Source: Zizania palustris
Taxonomy: Eukaryota > Streptophyta > Magnoliopsida > Poales > Poaceae
Length of the DNA: 64,000 bases
Assembly (NCBI GenBank): GCA_019279435.1
Contig: JAAALK010000286.1
Location: 50,726,289 to 50,790,288 of the forward strand
Direction: 5' to 3'
The translations under genes and the position numbers were made by a program. How positions within the stretch are numbered: the first letter of the stretch is position 1; every line of letters starts with the position of its first letter. Positions 1 to 13,100 of the stretch are shown here, one piece after another. The notes below the pieces were generated by a model. It was given only the letters and a program-made list of their open reading frames with translations, made no database searches and had not been told where the DNA came from.

Positions 1-2390
1 TGAACTAGTTTTTTAATATACATTATCATTACCCTTCTAAAGACTAATTTTGCAGTTCTTATGAGAGATACCATACTTTCATATTTTTTATCAGTGTCTT
101 AATTATTAAAAGATATTAAAATTAACATTTTTCAAGTATAGTAAAATTCCTCTTCCCTAAATGGTTCCGTGCAAATCTAATCAAAAGGGTCGCACGCTGA
201 AAATAGCTCGTGACGACCTGAAATATTCCTTCGAATAAAATCGATCCGGTTAAGTTATAATTGGATTCGTGAATTCATCAACATTATACAATGCCGTGCG
301 ATGGGGAAAACGAAAAACAATGAATGGATCGAGGCGAATAATTCAAATTTAAATACAAAAAAAGAATGTTTTTTTGTTTAATTAGCAGCCTCTCAATCTG
401 AGCTGCACCAAACCGTTCAGCCCAACTCTTCAATCCTGTCCTGGAGCTGGACCAGTTCAGGTCGCCCGACCGATATCAGGTGACATAAATCGACATTTAT
501 TCGAGCATGAACACTAAGGACCATTTTTTTTGGATTTGGTAGATTTTGACTAATTAATACTTTGGAAGAGTTTGTATGTGTCTCATGATTGAGAGTTGGA
601 ATTGTGGTTATTTGAATATGAAAGGGGAAAAACTTTGTATATTAGTATTTATAATCCTATTTGGCATATACTCTAACTACAGATTCAAGTTGGAGCGAAA
701 AATTTCTAGCTTTGAAAACTCTTGACGTTTATGTTCGAGCAGAGCTCCTAAGAATTTTATAGGATTTTCGTAGAAATTATACTAGACCTTCCAAAATTCT
801 TTTAAAAAATCTCCGTTCCAAAGGATTAACTGAAAACCCTCGGCGTTAGTTATTTTGGTTTGTAGACGAAGAAAATAAATAAAGTTACTCGCATTGTGTG
901 TTAATTATTTTTCTAGACCCAAAAAAGCCAAAAAAGAGAGGATCTATCTTGTAACACCATTACAATTTACGATTTACAAGCTCTTTGATGCTGATGAAGT
1001 GATGATGCATTGATGCCCATGTACTCAGGAATTTAGCAGTTAACCCAGGTACAGCCACATGTAACCATTTGATAAACAAATCAATAAGGGCCAAATGGCA
1101 TCAATAAAAGAATAGTTTTGATGGAGTTGCAGCATTTCATTGACATGAAGTCAAGTTATAAACACATCAATTATGAATAGATATTTAGGACAGTTTCAAC
1201 CGTAGTATCTTAGGTAACGTCTTGTCTTGTCATATCAACAAAATATTACTTCTAGAAACCATCTCTTAAACTTGATTTTTAGTATGTATCTACAATAAAA
1301 TTTTTTATAGTACTCTTTTTTCTCTCTCCCTCTCGTCTAATCAATTTCTATCTCTGTCTATCGTAATGATACAGTGTCTTGCTTAAGACATGATTTTTTC
1401 ATTTTTTTATTTTCACCGTACTTGCACTAAACAAAACATCTACTATCACAATGCGAATGATATTCGTGATATCCTCGTTCTCATCTCCTTGTGTTGGTGA
1501 TGTGGCATTAATCAGCTTCCAAGGTGTAACATGCACCTCACAAATGTGAAAAAAAATGAAGCCGACACAAAACATTTCCAAGATCAGGCAAGTAGGATCA
1601 ATGGACACTTTAAAAGATCAGATCATAACAACCATCTTCCATAAAGTTCACCTGAATAAATTTTGCATATAAAGTTTGAGTTTTGCCACTACATGTTGCA
1701 TAAGCTTGTTACAAAATTAGCCAAACAAGAACAATTCATCTCTTCTCAGCACCAGATCGCATATATACCAACAAAAATATTCAGGGATAGAACAGACTAA
1801 AAAAATTGAGCTAAGATTCTAAGATTCTAGGGTGAAGCTAATGCACTGTAATTGTATTGTTGCTTCCTCCTTCCCTTGATACCACCTCGCCAGATCTCTC
1901 CTACACCGGCCATATCTACACATTGGAAGCGGCAGCAGGAGGACTGGAGGAGCATCGATGGTTGGGTCGTCACTGGTCGCGGACGCGGGGGCTGGTGGCC
2001 GGCATGGGCACCCTAAGCGATGGCAGGCAACCGAACTCGAGTGGCGAGGTTGGCACATGGATCGGCGATGGCATCCGACGGAGCCGACACATATAGGCCG
2101 AGATGAGGAACTCCGCTGTCATGCAGACGGCTGGCTGAGGTGGGAGCAGGGAGAGTTGGCGGGCGGAGCTCCGGCGGCTAGTGAATGTTGGCGAGGTTAG
2201 AGGAGCACCGGCGGCTGGCTAAGGTTCTCGGCGAACTCCAACAGACTGAGCGCGTCGCGGTGGAGGCTTCAGAGAGGAATGGAGAAGAGAGCTCTGTCAG
2301 CGAGGGAAAGGAGCGGAGGACCCGAAAACACTAGAAGCAAGTGTGGACCGGTTTCCACCTTCCAACTACACCAGAAATTGTCTTTTGGCT
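1..2390. other. Intergenic DNA, no gene recognised
   Basis: Mostly AT-rich sequence without coding exons I can support. The part from about 1860 to 2340 is clearly GC-richer, with short overlapping open frames on both strands that match nothing I recognise. It could be a captured gene fragment or the interior of a decayed transposon. Confidence 0.5.
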
Positions 2391-2752
2391 TAGGCTATTT
2401 ATAATGGGAATTTCATAATATTAATTACTATGACACGTCAGATTTTTTATTTTTTATTGACATAACATTCAATTAATAAGAAAAAAGAAATAAGTAGTGT
2501 CATCACCATGACATGGTGCTAATCTGTTTTCAAAATTGATGAAACGAAATGAAACTTCAATTAATAAGGGAAGAGAAATAAGTAGTGTCATCACCATGAT
2601 ATGGTGCTAACCCATTTTCAAAACTGATGAAACGCACATTGAGAGCCAAATTATTTCATTAGAGAGAGTGTATTTCATGAGAACTAGTTACATTTAATTA
2701 GACTGGTTAGCCTAAAAATAGTGAAATGAAACTCTCAACTATAAATAGCCTA
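2391..2752. mobile_element. MITE-like element with internal 88-bp tandem duplication
   Basis: The ends are inverted copies of each other: TAGGCTATTTATA on the left and TATAAATAGCCTA on the right, both followed inward by a sequence related to TTTCAT. The terminal TA may be a 2-bp target duplication, which would suggest a Stowaway/Mariner-type element. Inside, an 88-bp segment occurs twice in tandem (2468-2555 and 2556-2643) with few differences; each copy holds GTCATCACCATGA. No transposase is encoded. Family assignment is tentative. Confidence 0.55.
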
Positions 2753-4598
2753 ATAGGAAGCAGAAACTACTCCCAAAAGCCTAACCAAAAGGAGCCTAAA
2801 TATCTAGCTGGTTAGTCTAAGTAGTTAGATAGTTTAAATATCTAGTCGTGGTGAGAATATATAAAATCTAATGTTTTCTAGTTTTTATATTCTAAATTAA
2901 TTTTAGATTCTGCAGCCTATATATTGTTATAATATAGTTCTAGAATTTAAACCATTTGTTTCAATTTTAATTTTAGAAGCATCTACTGTTGGCAAAAACT
3001 AAAACAAACGTGTCTAAAAGCCGATGGGGTGGTAAGGTAAGGCTGGATTTGCCAAACCGGTTAGATCCGCTTACATATGGTAGCCAAACAACTAAAATTA
3101 ATTCTGTTTAACGGTTATTAGATAAGTATCTATAAAGCCATCTCTAATGCTTAGTGCTAATATAGATGTTTAGCATAAGAAAAAATTAAACATCCTTGTT
3201 AAGAGCCATATGTTCCAATACAAAGATATCTAGTACTGTTATATTTGTTAGTTAATTTGTTACTATATTTACTTAACTAACCATGTATGGTTGAAACTAT
3301 CTTGATTAGTAACTACTAGCACACGGTGCTACAGTTATTTTTTCCTCTAAGCGCTTTTGTAAGCTTTCAAGCCGCACTAAATCACCGCAAAACGAAATAC
3401 GGGAGGGTATTGCACGTGCTGGACACATGTAAAGTACACATCGAGCTGCGAACAAGGAGGCGTACTGCGAAAGATTCAGAAAACGGATGAAAAGGGCTAA
3501 GTATCATCCGAATCGGATGCTAATTAAAATAATTAAATATGAATTAATTATTTATAAAACTCGTTGTAGAAATCATGAGCTAATTCATGAGGTGAATATA
3601 TTAAATCTAATTAATTCATATATACCCAAAAGCAGCCCTGCAAATTCCATATCCATTTCATCGATACTTGCTTTGCTTGCAATGAACAGCAAAACAGCGA
3701 GGATTTTATCATCTACGAAACTAAAGTTCCTGCTCTAACTTCAAATTAAATTGTTTGAGCTAGAAACCCTATGCCAAAAAGACCAGAGAGACAATTTTTT
3801 TTTGATGAAAACCAGAGAGACAAATTAAAGGTACCATTGTCGCACATCACCATTTTTTTAAAAAAATATTCTCTTAATTTATCGACAAATCGATAAGACG
3901 CTAAAAACATTTTTTAAGAAGGTAATACAAGTTCGGCTTTATTTGAAATTTAAAGTACATGTCTAAAATTACCTAATTATTACAAGAGTAGTTTAGGTAT
4001 TTGGTAGACTCATTAGTCGAGAAAATTGGGTATTTGCTATTTTTAACAGTGGGTCTCGCAGAAATGCTACTTTCGTTGTTTAATTCATAAAATTGTCATC
4101 TAGCTCAACACATCTTTGTTTTACATGCCATTCTACCTATTTAAATTTCGTTTTTAAAAATTTGGATAATAAACAAACCATTATACATTTATACCCATCA
4201 ATAGTTGAAAATATAGCTGCTGCAGAGGGCGTCAAATGGAGAGGGCACCGAGTGGCTGTTGTGAAGGTTTGCTGCTAAAAATATACTGAAACGGATGGTA
4301 GCAGCGAGCGGAGGCCCTTGGCGGTAGCGGTGGCGGCGACGAGCGGAGGACTACTGAGTGCGCGGAGGGTGGTGACTTTGGCGGCGCCGGTGCCTAGGGC
4401 GTTCAGGTCTCGTCGAGACGAAACACACGCCTAGGTTGTTCAGTGCAAATCAACGAGGGTATAATGGTATTTTTACTATCCACAAATCGGAAAAAGAAAT
4501 TTAAATAGGTGGAATGACATGGAAAATAAAAATGCGTTGAGTTGGATGACACTTTTACAAATCAAATAAAGAAAATGACATTTTTGTCAAACCCACTC
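2753..4598. other. Intergenic DNA with a dispersed repeat copy
   Basis: No gene seen. The part at about 2808-2995 resembles sequences at about 5630-5825 and 51250-51400 (shared motifs TAGTAGCTAGAGATT-like, TTTTCTAGTTTTT, TCTAGAATTTAAACC and a TTTGTTTCAATTT-type end). This marks a dispersed non-coding repeat family, probably a MITE. The rest is AT-rich without further structure that I can support. Confidence 0.45.
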
Positions 4599-4601
4599 TT
4601 A

Positions 4602-4904
4602 GGGGGTGTTTGGTTTGGGTTGCTAAAGTTTAGGGACTAAACTTTTTCCCTTTTAGTCCCTAAATTGCCAAACATGGGGACTAAAAGGTACTAAAGTTTA
4701 GTCCCTAAACTTTAAAATTATTAATGCAACTTTAGCCCTTTAGTCTCTAAAACTTTGCTAAAAGGGACTAAAAGTACTGCTTACCTCTCATCTCTCACTC
4801 TCTTTTAGTCTTTTAGTCCTTACAACCAAACAACCTAAAGTTTAGTCCTATAAAATAAAGGAGACTAAAGTTTAGTTTAGTCCCTAAAGAAACCAAACAA
4901 GACC
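4602..4904. mobile_element. Tourist-like (PIF/Harbinger) MITE
   Basis: A 303-bp element starts GGGGGTGTTTGGTT and ends AACCAAACAAGACC, imperfect terminal inverted repeats of about 14 bp. It is flanked by the 3-bp direct repeat TTA at 4599-4601 and 4905-4907, the target duplication typical of Tourist/Harbinger elements. The interior is full of the motif TTTAGTCCCTAAA in both orientations, so the RNA would fold into a long imperfect hairpin. There is no coding capacity; it would depend on a Harbinger transposase elsewhere. Confidence 0.8.
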
Positions 4905-4907
4905 TTA

Positions 4908-6412
4908 AAAGTGGCAAATACCCAATTTTCTCTTCATTATTCAAGTGTGCGGTCGTCCGGTCGGTGGCGGGAACTAATCGTAGCCAGAATTTTGGAGAAG
5001 AGGGCTTTTGTTGAGGCGACCTACAACAGTTACGTTCTATCTGTTCAAAGCACATAGTATCTGGCACATGAAACGGTTCGTGGATGGAGCCGTACGTCAG
5101 TGTTAGTAGTAGTTAAATGTCTCAATTATATAGATAAGAGCTTCGTCCGATCTGACCCGTTCATTATGCAAGATAAAATCGAAGTTGCCAACTTATTTGT
5201 GTCCGGCACAAGTACTGACAAGTCACACAAACGGTTTGAAATTTGTTTGTCAAAATTGGCTGTTTTCATATGAACGCGGCGATGTAGACGTGATCCATAC
5301 TGCTGCCGGCACGTTGACCAGATCATCGGATGTAGAGTCATAGGAAAAACTATAAAGTTATTTAGTTAAAATAGCCATGTATTTGCGTTCGGTAGAATAA
5401 TTTTATGTAACTAAACAATATAAATGATAATGCTTAATAGCAAATATAATAAGTTCATGCAGATACGATCATACGAATGGATCGAGAAACATAAACCTTA
5501 AAATTGTGAAATCCATGAATATATAACTCTTACTTCGTGCCAGCAAGATTACATTACAGTCACTGATTTTATCTAATATTTATTTGATTTGGATTTCAGT
5601 TTTCTAACTAAAGTTTTCTAACTAAGGGCTTATTCGTTTCAGCTTGTAGCAGCTAGAGATTCTCAGCAGCTAGCTAGTCTGAGTAGCTAGTATTTTTTAG
5701 CTTCTGAATTCCAGTTTATTTTCAGATTCTACGGCTACTAGTTTTTATAATCTAGACCATTTGTTTTCGCATCAAATTATAAAAGTAACTGCAGTTGTCA
5801 GAAGCTAAAATAAACCTACCCTAAGTAACCGCTGCCTTTGTTTTTTAATATTATACCGTAATCTTTTTTAACAAATGTTCAAATCTTGGCATCCAATTTG
5901 TTTCCTTGAATATTTCTCGGCACGATGAATTTTAGTTGCAGATGACTTCAAGATCCAACTCTACCTGCAGAGTGGCACCACACGTGACACGCATCTCAAA
6001 GTCACATACTCCACATAAATTGCCCACAGCAACCTTGTTTGACCATCCATCTACTAAAAAAAATTGCGGTCCTGTTTGTTTCCTGACACCGTCCATCCAG
6101 CTACACATCTCGGCTCGTTTCATCAAGTGACGCGGCGTCATTACTGCTAATGGAGTATTAAGACTAGCCCATCAATCAAAAGATGTGATTAAGTTACATC
6201 AAAATCAACTCGATCTTTGGAACCAAAAACATCTCAGGCAGTTCGTCTATTAAAGAGGAGTAGATCCGTCGCACGCGTCGCATTCAAAGGTAATCTACCT
6301 GAACAATTCATCGATCGCCGCAATCGGATGCGAAATGCAGCTACTGTTCATACTGTTCAGGCGTGAGAAGCGAGCGGGGACAGCGTCGGCTTGACGCCCA
6401 CCCATCGACCCC
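4908..6412. other. Intergenic DNA, no gene recognised
   Basis: Low-complexity and AT-rich sequence with one further copy of the dispersed repeat at about 5630-5825 (GCTTATTCGTTTCAGCTT near its left end, AAATAAACCTACCC near its right end). Short open frames at 5930-6140 exist on both strands but show no domain or codon signal. Confidence 0.4.
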
Positions 6413-6955
6413 GTAAACACACGGAAAATTTGCTCAAAAAACAACACTGAAATTCGGCCGGGAGATTTCTGGGCCGAATTCGAGTCCCCCTTCAGAAACA
6501 GAGTTGGATCTTCATGTATAGGAATTACAATGGGTATCCAAACCCAAAATCTGATGGGCTTTAGGTTCTTTTTATTTCAATTTAAAATTATAACAATCTA
6601 ACTTTTTTTTATAAGTTAAAACAAATATAATAACTTATTCTGCTAGTTTATTATAATATAAAATACAAATTATAATAATTTAGTAAACACACGGAAAATT
6701 TGCTCAAAAAACAACACTCTGAAATTCGGCCGGGAGATTTCTGGGCCGAATTCGAGTCCCCCTTCAGAAACAGAATTGGATCTTCATGTATAGGAATTAC
6801 AATGGGTATCCAAACCCAAAATCTGATGGGCTTTAGGTTCTTTTTATTTCAATTTAAAATTATAACAATCTAACTTTTTATAAAGTTAAACGGATATAAT
6901 AACTTATTCTGCTAGTTTATTATAATATAAAGTACAAATTATAATAATTTAGTAA
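6413..6955. repeat. Direct tandem duplication of about 270 bp
   Basis: The block starting GTAAACACACGGAAAATTTG at 6413 is repeated immediately from 6683, with only small indels and substitutions. Each unit holds the inverted repeat AATTCGGCC / GGCCGAATT separated by about 12 nt, and an AT-rich tail with ATTATAATAATTTAGTAA. The join lies exactly where the tail meets the next GTAAACAC, as in a simple tandem duplication. No coding potential. Confidence 0.85.
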
Positions 6956-7197
6956 TATGTTGCAACCTAACTTTTTTATAAGCTAGATTGCTATAATTCC
7001 AAACTGAAACAGACATGTCTTTACTCATCATTTTTTTAATAATATATTTTTTAAAAATTTTAAATTTGATATCTAAATTTAGAATTTATAAAAATAATCT
7101 TCTGCTACGGTGCGTTGATCTCCGCTCTAGATCGTTGGATCGGGCTGGCGCGGATCGTACGGCGCATGGACGGTGGATCTGCAATCCAAGAAAAGCA

Positions 7198-8498
7198 CAC
7201 GTGGATTAGGTTCACGGTAGACCACCCAGAGAGAAAACTCCTCCGTCCCTCTGGTGCGCCGCCGCGAGGTCGACTGCGAGCCGCCGCCACCCGTCGCTTG
7301 GCCGAGCAGGCCAAGCGGCGCCACACCGTCACGCCTCCACGGGGGCGGCCAGCCTCGGAATCTAAGGTCCTTTTCCCTTTCTTTCCTCTCTCAAAAGATC
7401 CGAGCTTGGGAACTGTTTTTTTCGTTAATTTCCTTAACATTCTGCAGTTAGTATGATACTCGTACGATTGTTTAAGATCGGTGTTTGCAGTCCGAGATGA
7501 TCCGGGAAATGGCGTCGTAGATTATTGAATCCGTTTGTAAATCAGCTGTATGAACTGATGTATTATTGGGATTTGGGGATGGCTTTCAGGCTTTGTAAAG
7601 ATAGGAAGCATGCGAAGCTTCAGTCCTCCACCAAAAAATTAGTATCCAAACTACAGCTGCTGAATTATTCTAGTTTGGTTCACTGTATCTGCGTCTAACT
7701 CCTAAGTGTTCGTCAGTAGTGGAGGGAGTGACTTTTCATGTTTAATTGAGTAATTTCATTGTGTGCCAAGTGGTGGAGCCAAAAATATATCATATTTGAT
7801 CCAACTATTTGTAACTAATTATTTTAAATTTTCACATAAATTCATAACAATTTTCATAGCAACAAGGTCAAAACTCAAAAGGAGATAGGGGTAGGGCTCA
7901 AGTCCCACCCCACCTGTCTCCGCCCCTAGCCGTGACAACCCCTATCCCTAATTTACTGCACCTGCAGGCTGCAGCTATTGTGTTCTATTTTGCACCTTTG
8001 CTCACGATAAGAATTTGAGGTGTTTTGAAGATTTAGGGGCAACATATTGCTATATAATCTGGAATGTTTTTATATTTCTGTTTGAGACATGATTACTAAT
8101 GCTTTGTGACGGGCTACTTGTCCGGCTGTTCTCATATTTATTGAATTATTGTTAAGGAATTGAGTTTGTTTTTTTCGGTTCCCATTCTTTTTCGAGTATT
8201 TCGTTAAGAACTATTCATCTATCACAACATTTCATCCTATTTGAGATACTGAGACATGACTGTTTGGTGCTCACTCCTATGCTATTCAATATATTGCAGT
8301 GTTATGTAAAAAATTGATCCAAGCAAACTCTTGCATATCCATTGAACTCTCAAATCTCAATACTGGTGGCATTCCTTTCGTCCTGTTTGTTTACCTGAAT
8401 ACTCAATTTTCTGATTAGCCTTCGATCTTTCTTCTGTTAATGTTAAGGCGATTCGGAAACAGACATTACACCATTGGGCATACTTCTCTCTTGTTGCA
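7198..8498 (+). promoter_or_regulatory. Promoter-proximal region, 5' UTR and probable leader intron of uL6m
   Basis: A CACGTG G-box lies at 7198-7203, just ahead of a GC-rich stretch (7205-7366) that looks like a non-coding first exon. A plausible donor follows TCTAAG at 7367. The DNA then turns AT-rich, like a plant intron, until shortly before the uL6m start codon. Possible acceptors are after 8299 (ATATTGCAG) or after 8447 (preceded by a pyrimidine-rich tract). I cannot choose between them or fix the transcription start without transcript data. Confidence 0.45.
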
Positions 8499-8810
8499 AT
8501 GGAAGCCAAGGTCTTCCGGTTTCTGAAGCTTGTTGGAGTCGGTTTCAAAGCAAGGACAGAGTGTGAAGGCCGTGAGCTGTTTCTGAAGCTTGGTTACAGC
8601 CACGAGGTGCAGTTCACTGCCCCACCGGCCGTTCGTGTCTTCTGCTTCAAACCCAACTTAATCTGCTGCACTGGCATCGACAAGAACAGGGTACACCACT
8701 TTGCTGGCGCCGTTCGAAACTGTAAACCGCCAGAAGTATACAAGGGGAAAGGCATACTGTACATCGATGAAGTTGTAAAGCTGAAGCCGGGGAAGAAGCA
8801 AAAGAAGTGA
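8499..8810 (+). CDS. Mitochondrial large-subunit ribosomal protein uL6 (nuclear-encoded)
   Basis: A single-exon CDS of 103 aa. It corresponds to the C-terminal half of bacterial L6: GVGFKA at residues 13-18, LGYSHEV at 31-37, and the L6 signature PEVYKGKGI at 78-86, followed by a basic lysine-rich tail ending GKKQKK. Plant nuclear genes for mitochondrial L6 encode proteins of this length, clearly shorter than bacterial L6 (about 178 aa), so this is not a truncation peculiar to this copy. The product binds 23S-like rRNA near the factor-binding side of the mitochondrial large subunit. No classic cleavable transit peptide is evident; the N-terminus MEAKVFRFLK is itself basic. The start is the first ATG in frame. 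Upstream GC-rich DNA suggests a separate leader exon. Confidence 0.9.
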   Translation: MEAKVFRFLKLVGVGFKARTECEGRELFLKLGYSHEVQFTAPPAVRVFCFKPNLICCTGIDKNRVHHFAGAVRNCKPPEVYKGKGILYIDEVVKLKPGKKQKK

Positions 8811-10150
8811 CGCACAGATGAGCTCCCATATTCGACTTTTGATCTGCTAATATGCTGTAGCACATTTGTTCTTGTAGTTTCCTTGTGCTGGATCATCTAT
8901 ATCGCAGTACACTGGAAGGCCTAATAATTACCCGGGTGTATGACATAAACCATCTTTTTGTTGCTTCCATTATGGTTAACTAATCCTGGACACAGAGCTC
9001 AGTCTGAACTAGATATTTGCTTAGTATGAAAAGTAATGTTTTTGTACGGAGTGAAGTTTAAATGTACGATCTGATTTGTGATAATGATGCTGTTAAAGCC
9101 ATGCATATTTATGTGATGGCATTGGTGTGTAATTTGCTACTGTGAACTTCAGTAGCAAAACTCTATTATTCCGCTTGGCAAAAGCCACGGCGGAAGCTGC
9201 CTTCCTTCTGATTAGCTTTTCAAGAACCTATTTGTTTCAGCTTTGTTTAAGCTTGAAATTATAGTAATCTAGTTTATAGAAAAAGTTAAGTTAAACTAGT
9301 TTATTAAATTGTTATGATCTTTACTTCGAATTATAATAAATTGACATAATAAGCTAATCTGTTTATTTCAGCTTCTAAAAATAATTTGAGAGAATAGCTA
9401 TAACAAGTGAATAAACTAATAATCGCAATTATATAAATATCCTATTATTTAGACCTTAGGTCTAGTTTTGTACTAATAACATTCAAAGTTAGTCTAATTT
9501 GTTTGTAAGTAAATTACCATCTAATATAAAAACAAAATCATGTTCGACAAACGATTTAAATTAGTATCAAACAGCCAATTACTCGGACAATTATATCGTA
9601 TCCCATTTATTTTTGAGTTGTACCGGCTGAACCTAAGCTTTTTAGCTTATAAGCTATCTAATAATCCAAATAAAAATGGCACAATGTATGAACAATTTAC
9701 ATATCCTAACTATTTGAACGTAGATCAGAACATCAAATACAGAAACCACCCTCTAAATTTACTCTAGATTTAAAGATCTGTTTCATAAAATTCATCTGGA
9801 CTCTACATTTTCTCAAATGGTAAACACTGAACACTCACATAGTCTAATATCAGCAGAAACCGTCTACTTGTTTATTTCAATTTGAAATTATAACAATTTA
9901 AAAAATTGGACTGTATCAGTTTACTATATTATTATAATTTGCACTCAAATTCTAATAAGTTTTCTTTTAGAAACAACTGATGAATTTATTTTTGTGACTT
10001 AAGAATACGGAGGATCTCACTGGTAAATTAATGCAGGGAAAGAAAAACTTGTAAAAGGAGGCAGCTGCAAAACGAACTTCGCGACCCGTCCCTCCTCCCC
10101 AATCTCGCCGCCGCCTTCGACACCATCCTCCCCCGATCTCGTCACCGGCC
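8811..10150. other. uL6m 3' UTR, intergenic DNA and FIP1 upstream region
   Basis: The first 200-300 bases are probably the uL6m 3' UTR. From about 9220 to 9960 the sequence holds AT-rich repeats (TTGTTTCAGCTT, TTTATTTCAATTTGAAATTATAACAA) related to those near 6580 and 6860. A short pyrimidine-rich, GC-richer leader (about 10080-10150) precedes the FIP1 start codon. I see no clear TATA box. Confidence 0.45.
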
Positions 10151-13100
10151 ATGGAGGACGACGACGAGTTCGGGGGCCTCTACACCGACATCCTCTTCCA
10201 AACTCCGGCGCCGTCCAAGCCCCCGGCCGCCGAAACCGTAGCCCCGCCGGCTCCTGCGCCAAACCCTAATCCTACGCGCGCCCCTGCCTCCACCACGGCC
10301 GGTGCCGCTGAGGTTGAGGAGGAGGAGGACGACGACTGGCTTCTAGGTGGGAGCGAACCGGTAGCTGGGGTCGACCCGACCGGGGACTGGGCCGACGAGG
10401 ACGACGATGGCGGCGCGCTACCCGCGAAGCGCGAGGCTGCTGCGAAGCCGCCACCCGCGGCGGCGGACGAGACCGATCCGCTCATGGGCGCTGTCGCGGG
10501 AGACTCCGGGCCGGCCATCCCGGGTCTCTCGTCGTCTGCGGCAGCTGGTGCAGCGGGGAGCGAGGATTGGGATAGCGACAGCGAAGACGACATCCAGATC
10601 GTGCTCAACGAGACGGACGACCGGCGGCGGCTCGGGGAGGACGAGGACGACGATGACCTCGTCATCGTGGCCAATGGCCCCCACATCCCTGGGATGGAGG
10701 AGCAGGAGTGGGGGGAGGACGCTGCAGCGGCGGGGGCGGAGGGGCAGAGGAAGGAGGGCGGTGAGCCTGGGAAGGCAGTGGTGGCGCCTGGTGGGAGGAT
10801 TGGGTACAGTGTCGGCGGCCAGGGGTTCCACCCGCAGCACCATTCCATGTTCAAGGTCAGTTCTTTGGGCCAAGAAGCCGTACGATGCGCTCGGACCACC
10901 CCCAGAGGGAGACGGCGTAAACCTGGTTGCAATTCACTATGTTTTACGTTGTACTGTGTAAATTTCGTACCAAGTTAAGTTTCTTTTTTGATTTTTTTTT
11001 CATTCCTTCCTACTGCCAGACAATGTAAACTGTAAATGCATTTATTAACATACAAAGGAAGAAGGAAAGGAAATACAATGATTTTTGCATCTACTTCTTC
11101 ATGATTCCATATAGCAACCTCGAAGTTTTCAGACTTCATAATGTGCCATCTCCATGCTGGAGTTATAATTCTTTCTCAAGTAGGGGGGAATTGCTATCAA
11201 GATGGCAGCAATGATGCTGATTGATTGCGAAGTTCCAAGTCAGCAACTTCATTTCAGATGCAGATATGGTGATGGATAAAGCCAATTGATGTTAGTAATG
11301 GTGTCATGATTTCAAGCTAGGTGGTAGTAAGAAATGCTGCAATTGGTTGAATTACCAATGTTACTTAGGATGACATAGTAGTCGATATAATCTAGCTCAA
11401 ACTGCATCAAGCCTAAGCTTTAGTCTGTTTGTTCTGTACACAGAGTTAGAATACACCTTGGCCATGCTCTCTCAGATCATAATCTCCTTGACAGATGAAG
11501 TCTTCTGGCAAACTGGCAACCAATCACTGATGGGCATGTTTTCCTCCCCTTCTTCTTGCCTACACAAATATGGACCCTACTTCTGGATGGATAATTGGCT
11601 ACAGTTCAACAATCCCATACTGTTCTTGTTAGAACTTGTGATCATTTGGAGTGGTTTGACCATGTATGACTATAGGCTGTTAGATGGATATGATGATTCA
11701 TGCACATTTTTAACTACCATGCTTGTTGCTAATGAGTTAGCACATGTTATCATTAGGTAGTTTTGTTGTTTAATCACTAGAGAATTTTTGACACTATGAA
11801 TATTGTTATATGAATCCATCTGAATTTATATCACTCCCTTTTGAGATCTAACATATGAAAATTAATGCTACACAATATAATCACATTCCAGTGACTTGGG
11901 CAATTGAATCATATATTATTTTTCTGTCTTTGAATTGTCTAAGAAATAATTACTATCGTTTGATTTTTTATGAATATTTGAGTTTCTATGGTGTTTGCAT
12001 GTGAGATTAGTTAGCATAAACTACAAATTGCTTATGAAGCAATCTATTATATAGGGTAAGTTATTTTTATGTGTGTCACCATTTTGTAAATCATTTCGAA
12101 AGCCTACAGAAATGGACCCCATGGAAATCTAAATTGAATTTTACATGATGCTTTGCATTTTGCTTATATGATTAAGTTATATTTATAATTTATCATCTGT
12201 TCTCATGGTTTTCTTGTTGTCAAATGGAGGACTTAGCTGCTTGAAAAATTGGTAGTGGGGTCAAGGATTATTCATCATTTTTCATTATTTACTTGTTAAG
12301 TCATCTTCTAATGTTTTTGTTAATTCTTGTCTTCCTCCTGCAGTATGTGCATCCTGGTGCTACACCAGGAGTTCCATTAGGTGGGGCTCATAATGCTAAT
12401 GGTCAGTTCCGCCCCCCTGGACCACCAGGGCCTTTTGCTGGTCGAGGAAGAGGTGACTGGAGACCTGGTGCTGGTAGGGGCATGAATAAAGGTTTTCATC
12501 CAGGCTATGGAATGCCTCCATGGGGAGGTTCAGGGCGTGGTTTTGGTGGAGGACTAGATTTCACACTTCCTCCGCACAAGTAAGCTAATTGGTGGACATA
12601 ATAATAGTAGTTATATGTGTGGAATAGTTCATGCTCTTACTGGGAATTATGTAGCTCTTGTGAATGACCATCTATTTTATTTGTTAAGTTAACCCATCTC
12701 TTAGCATAAATTCTGCTCTAGGGCTTATTGTTTTATTCTCCTAAAGACAATTTATTTGACTCAGGACTATTTTTGATATTGACATTGATGCCACGTTTGA
12801 GGAGAAGCCATGGAAATACCCTGGTGCTGATATTTCAGACTTTTTTAATTTTGGGCTTGATGATGAGAAGTGGAAAGACTACTGCAAGCTACTGGCGAGT
12901 TCATATTTTATTATTTGGTAACATGCGTAGTGCTCTTCTATCTTTCATTTGTAAACAACCAGTATGTTTTATCACCAGGATCAACTACGATTGGAGTCCA
13001 CAATGCAATCTAGAATACGTGTGTATGAAAGTGGGCGATCAGAACAGGTTTCCAATAAACTCATTTTGAAAAACTTTGGTTTTATGCTATTGACACTTCT

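Noticed and set aside
10180..10932. A 250-codon minus-strand open frame rich in Ser, Ala and Pro
   Set aside because: It is antisense to FIP1 exon 1, and its composition mirrors the acidic low-complexity coding strand.
11458..11760. A 100-codon open frame in FIP1 intron 1
   Set aside because: It is AT-rich intronic sequence. The protein frame on both sides joins directly (MFK to YVHPGATPG), so the frame is chance.
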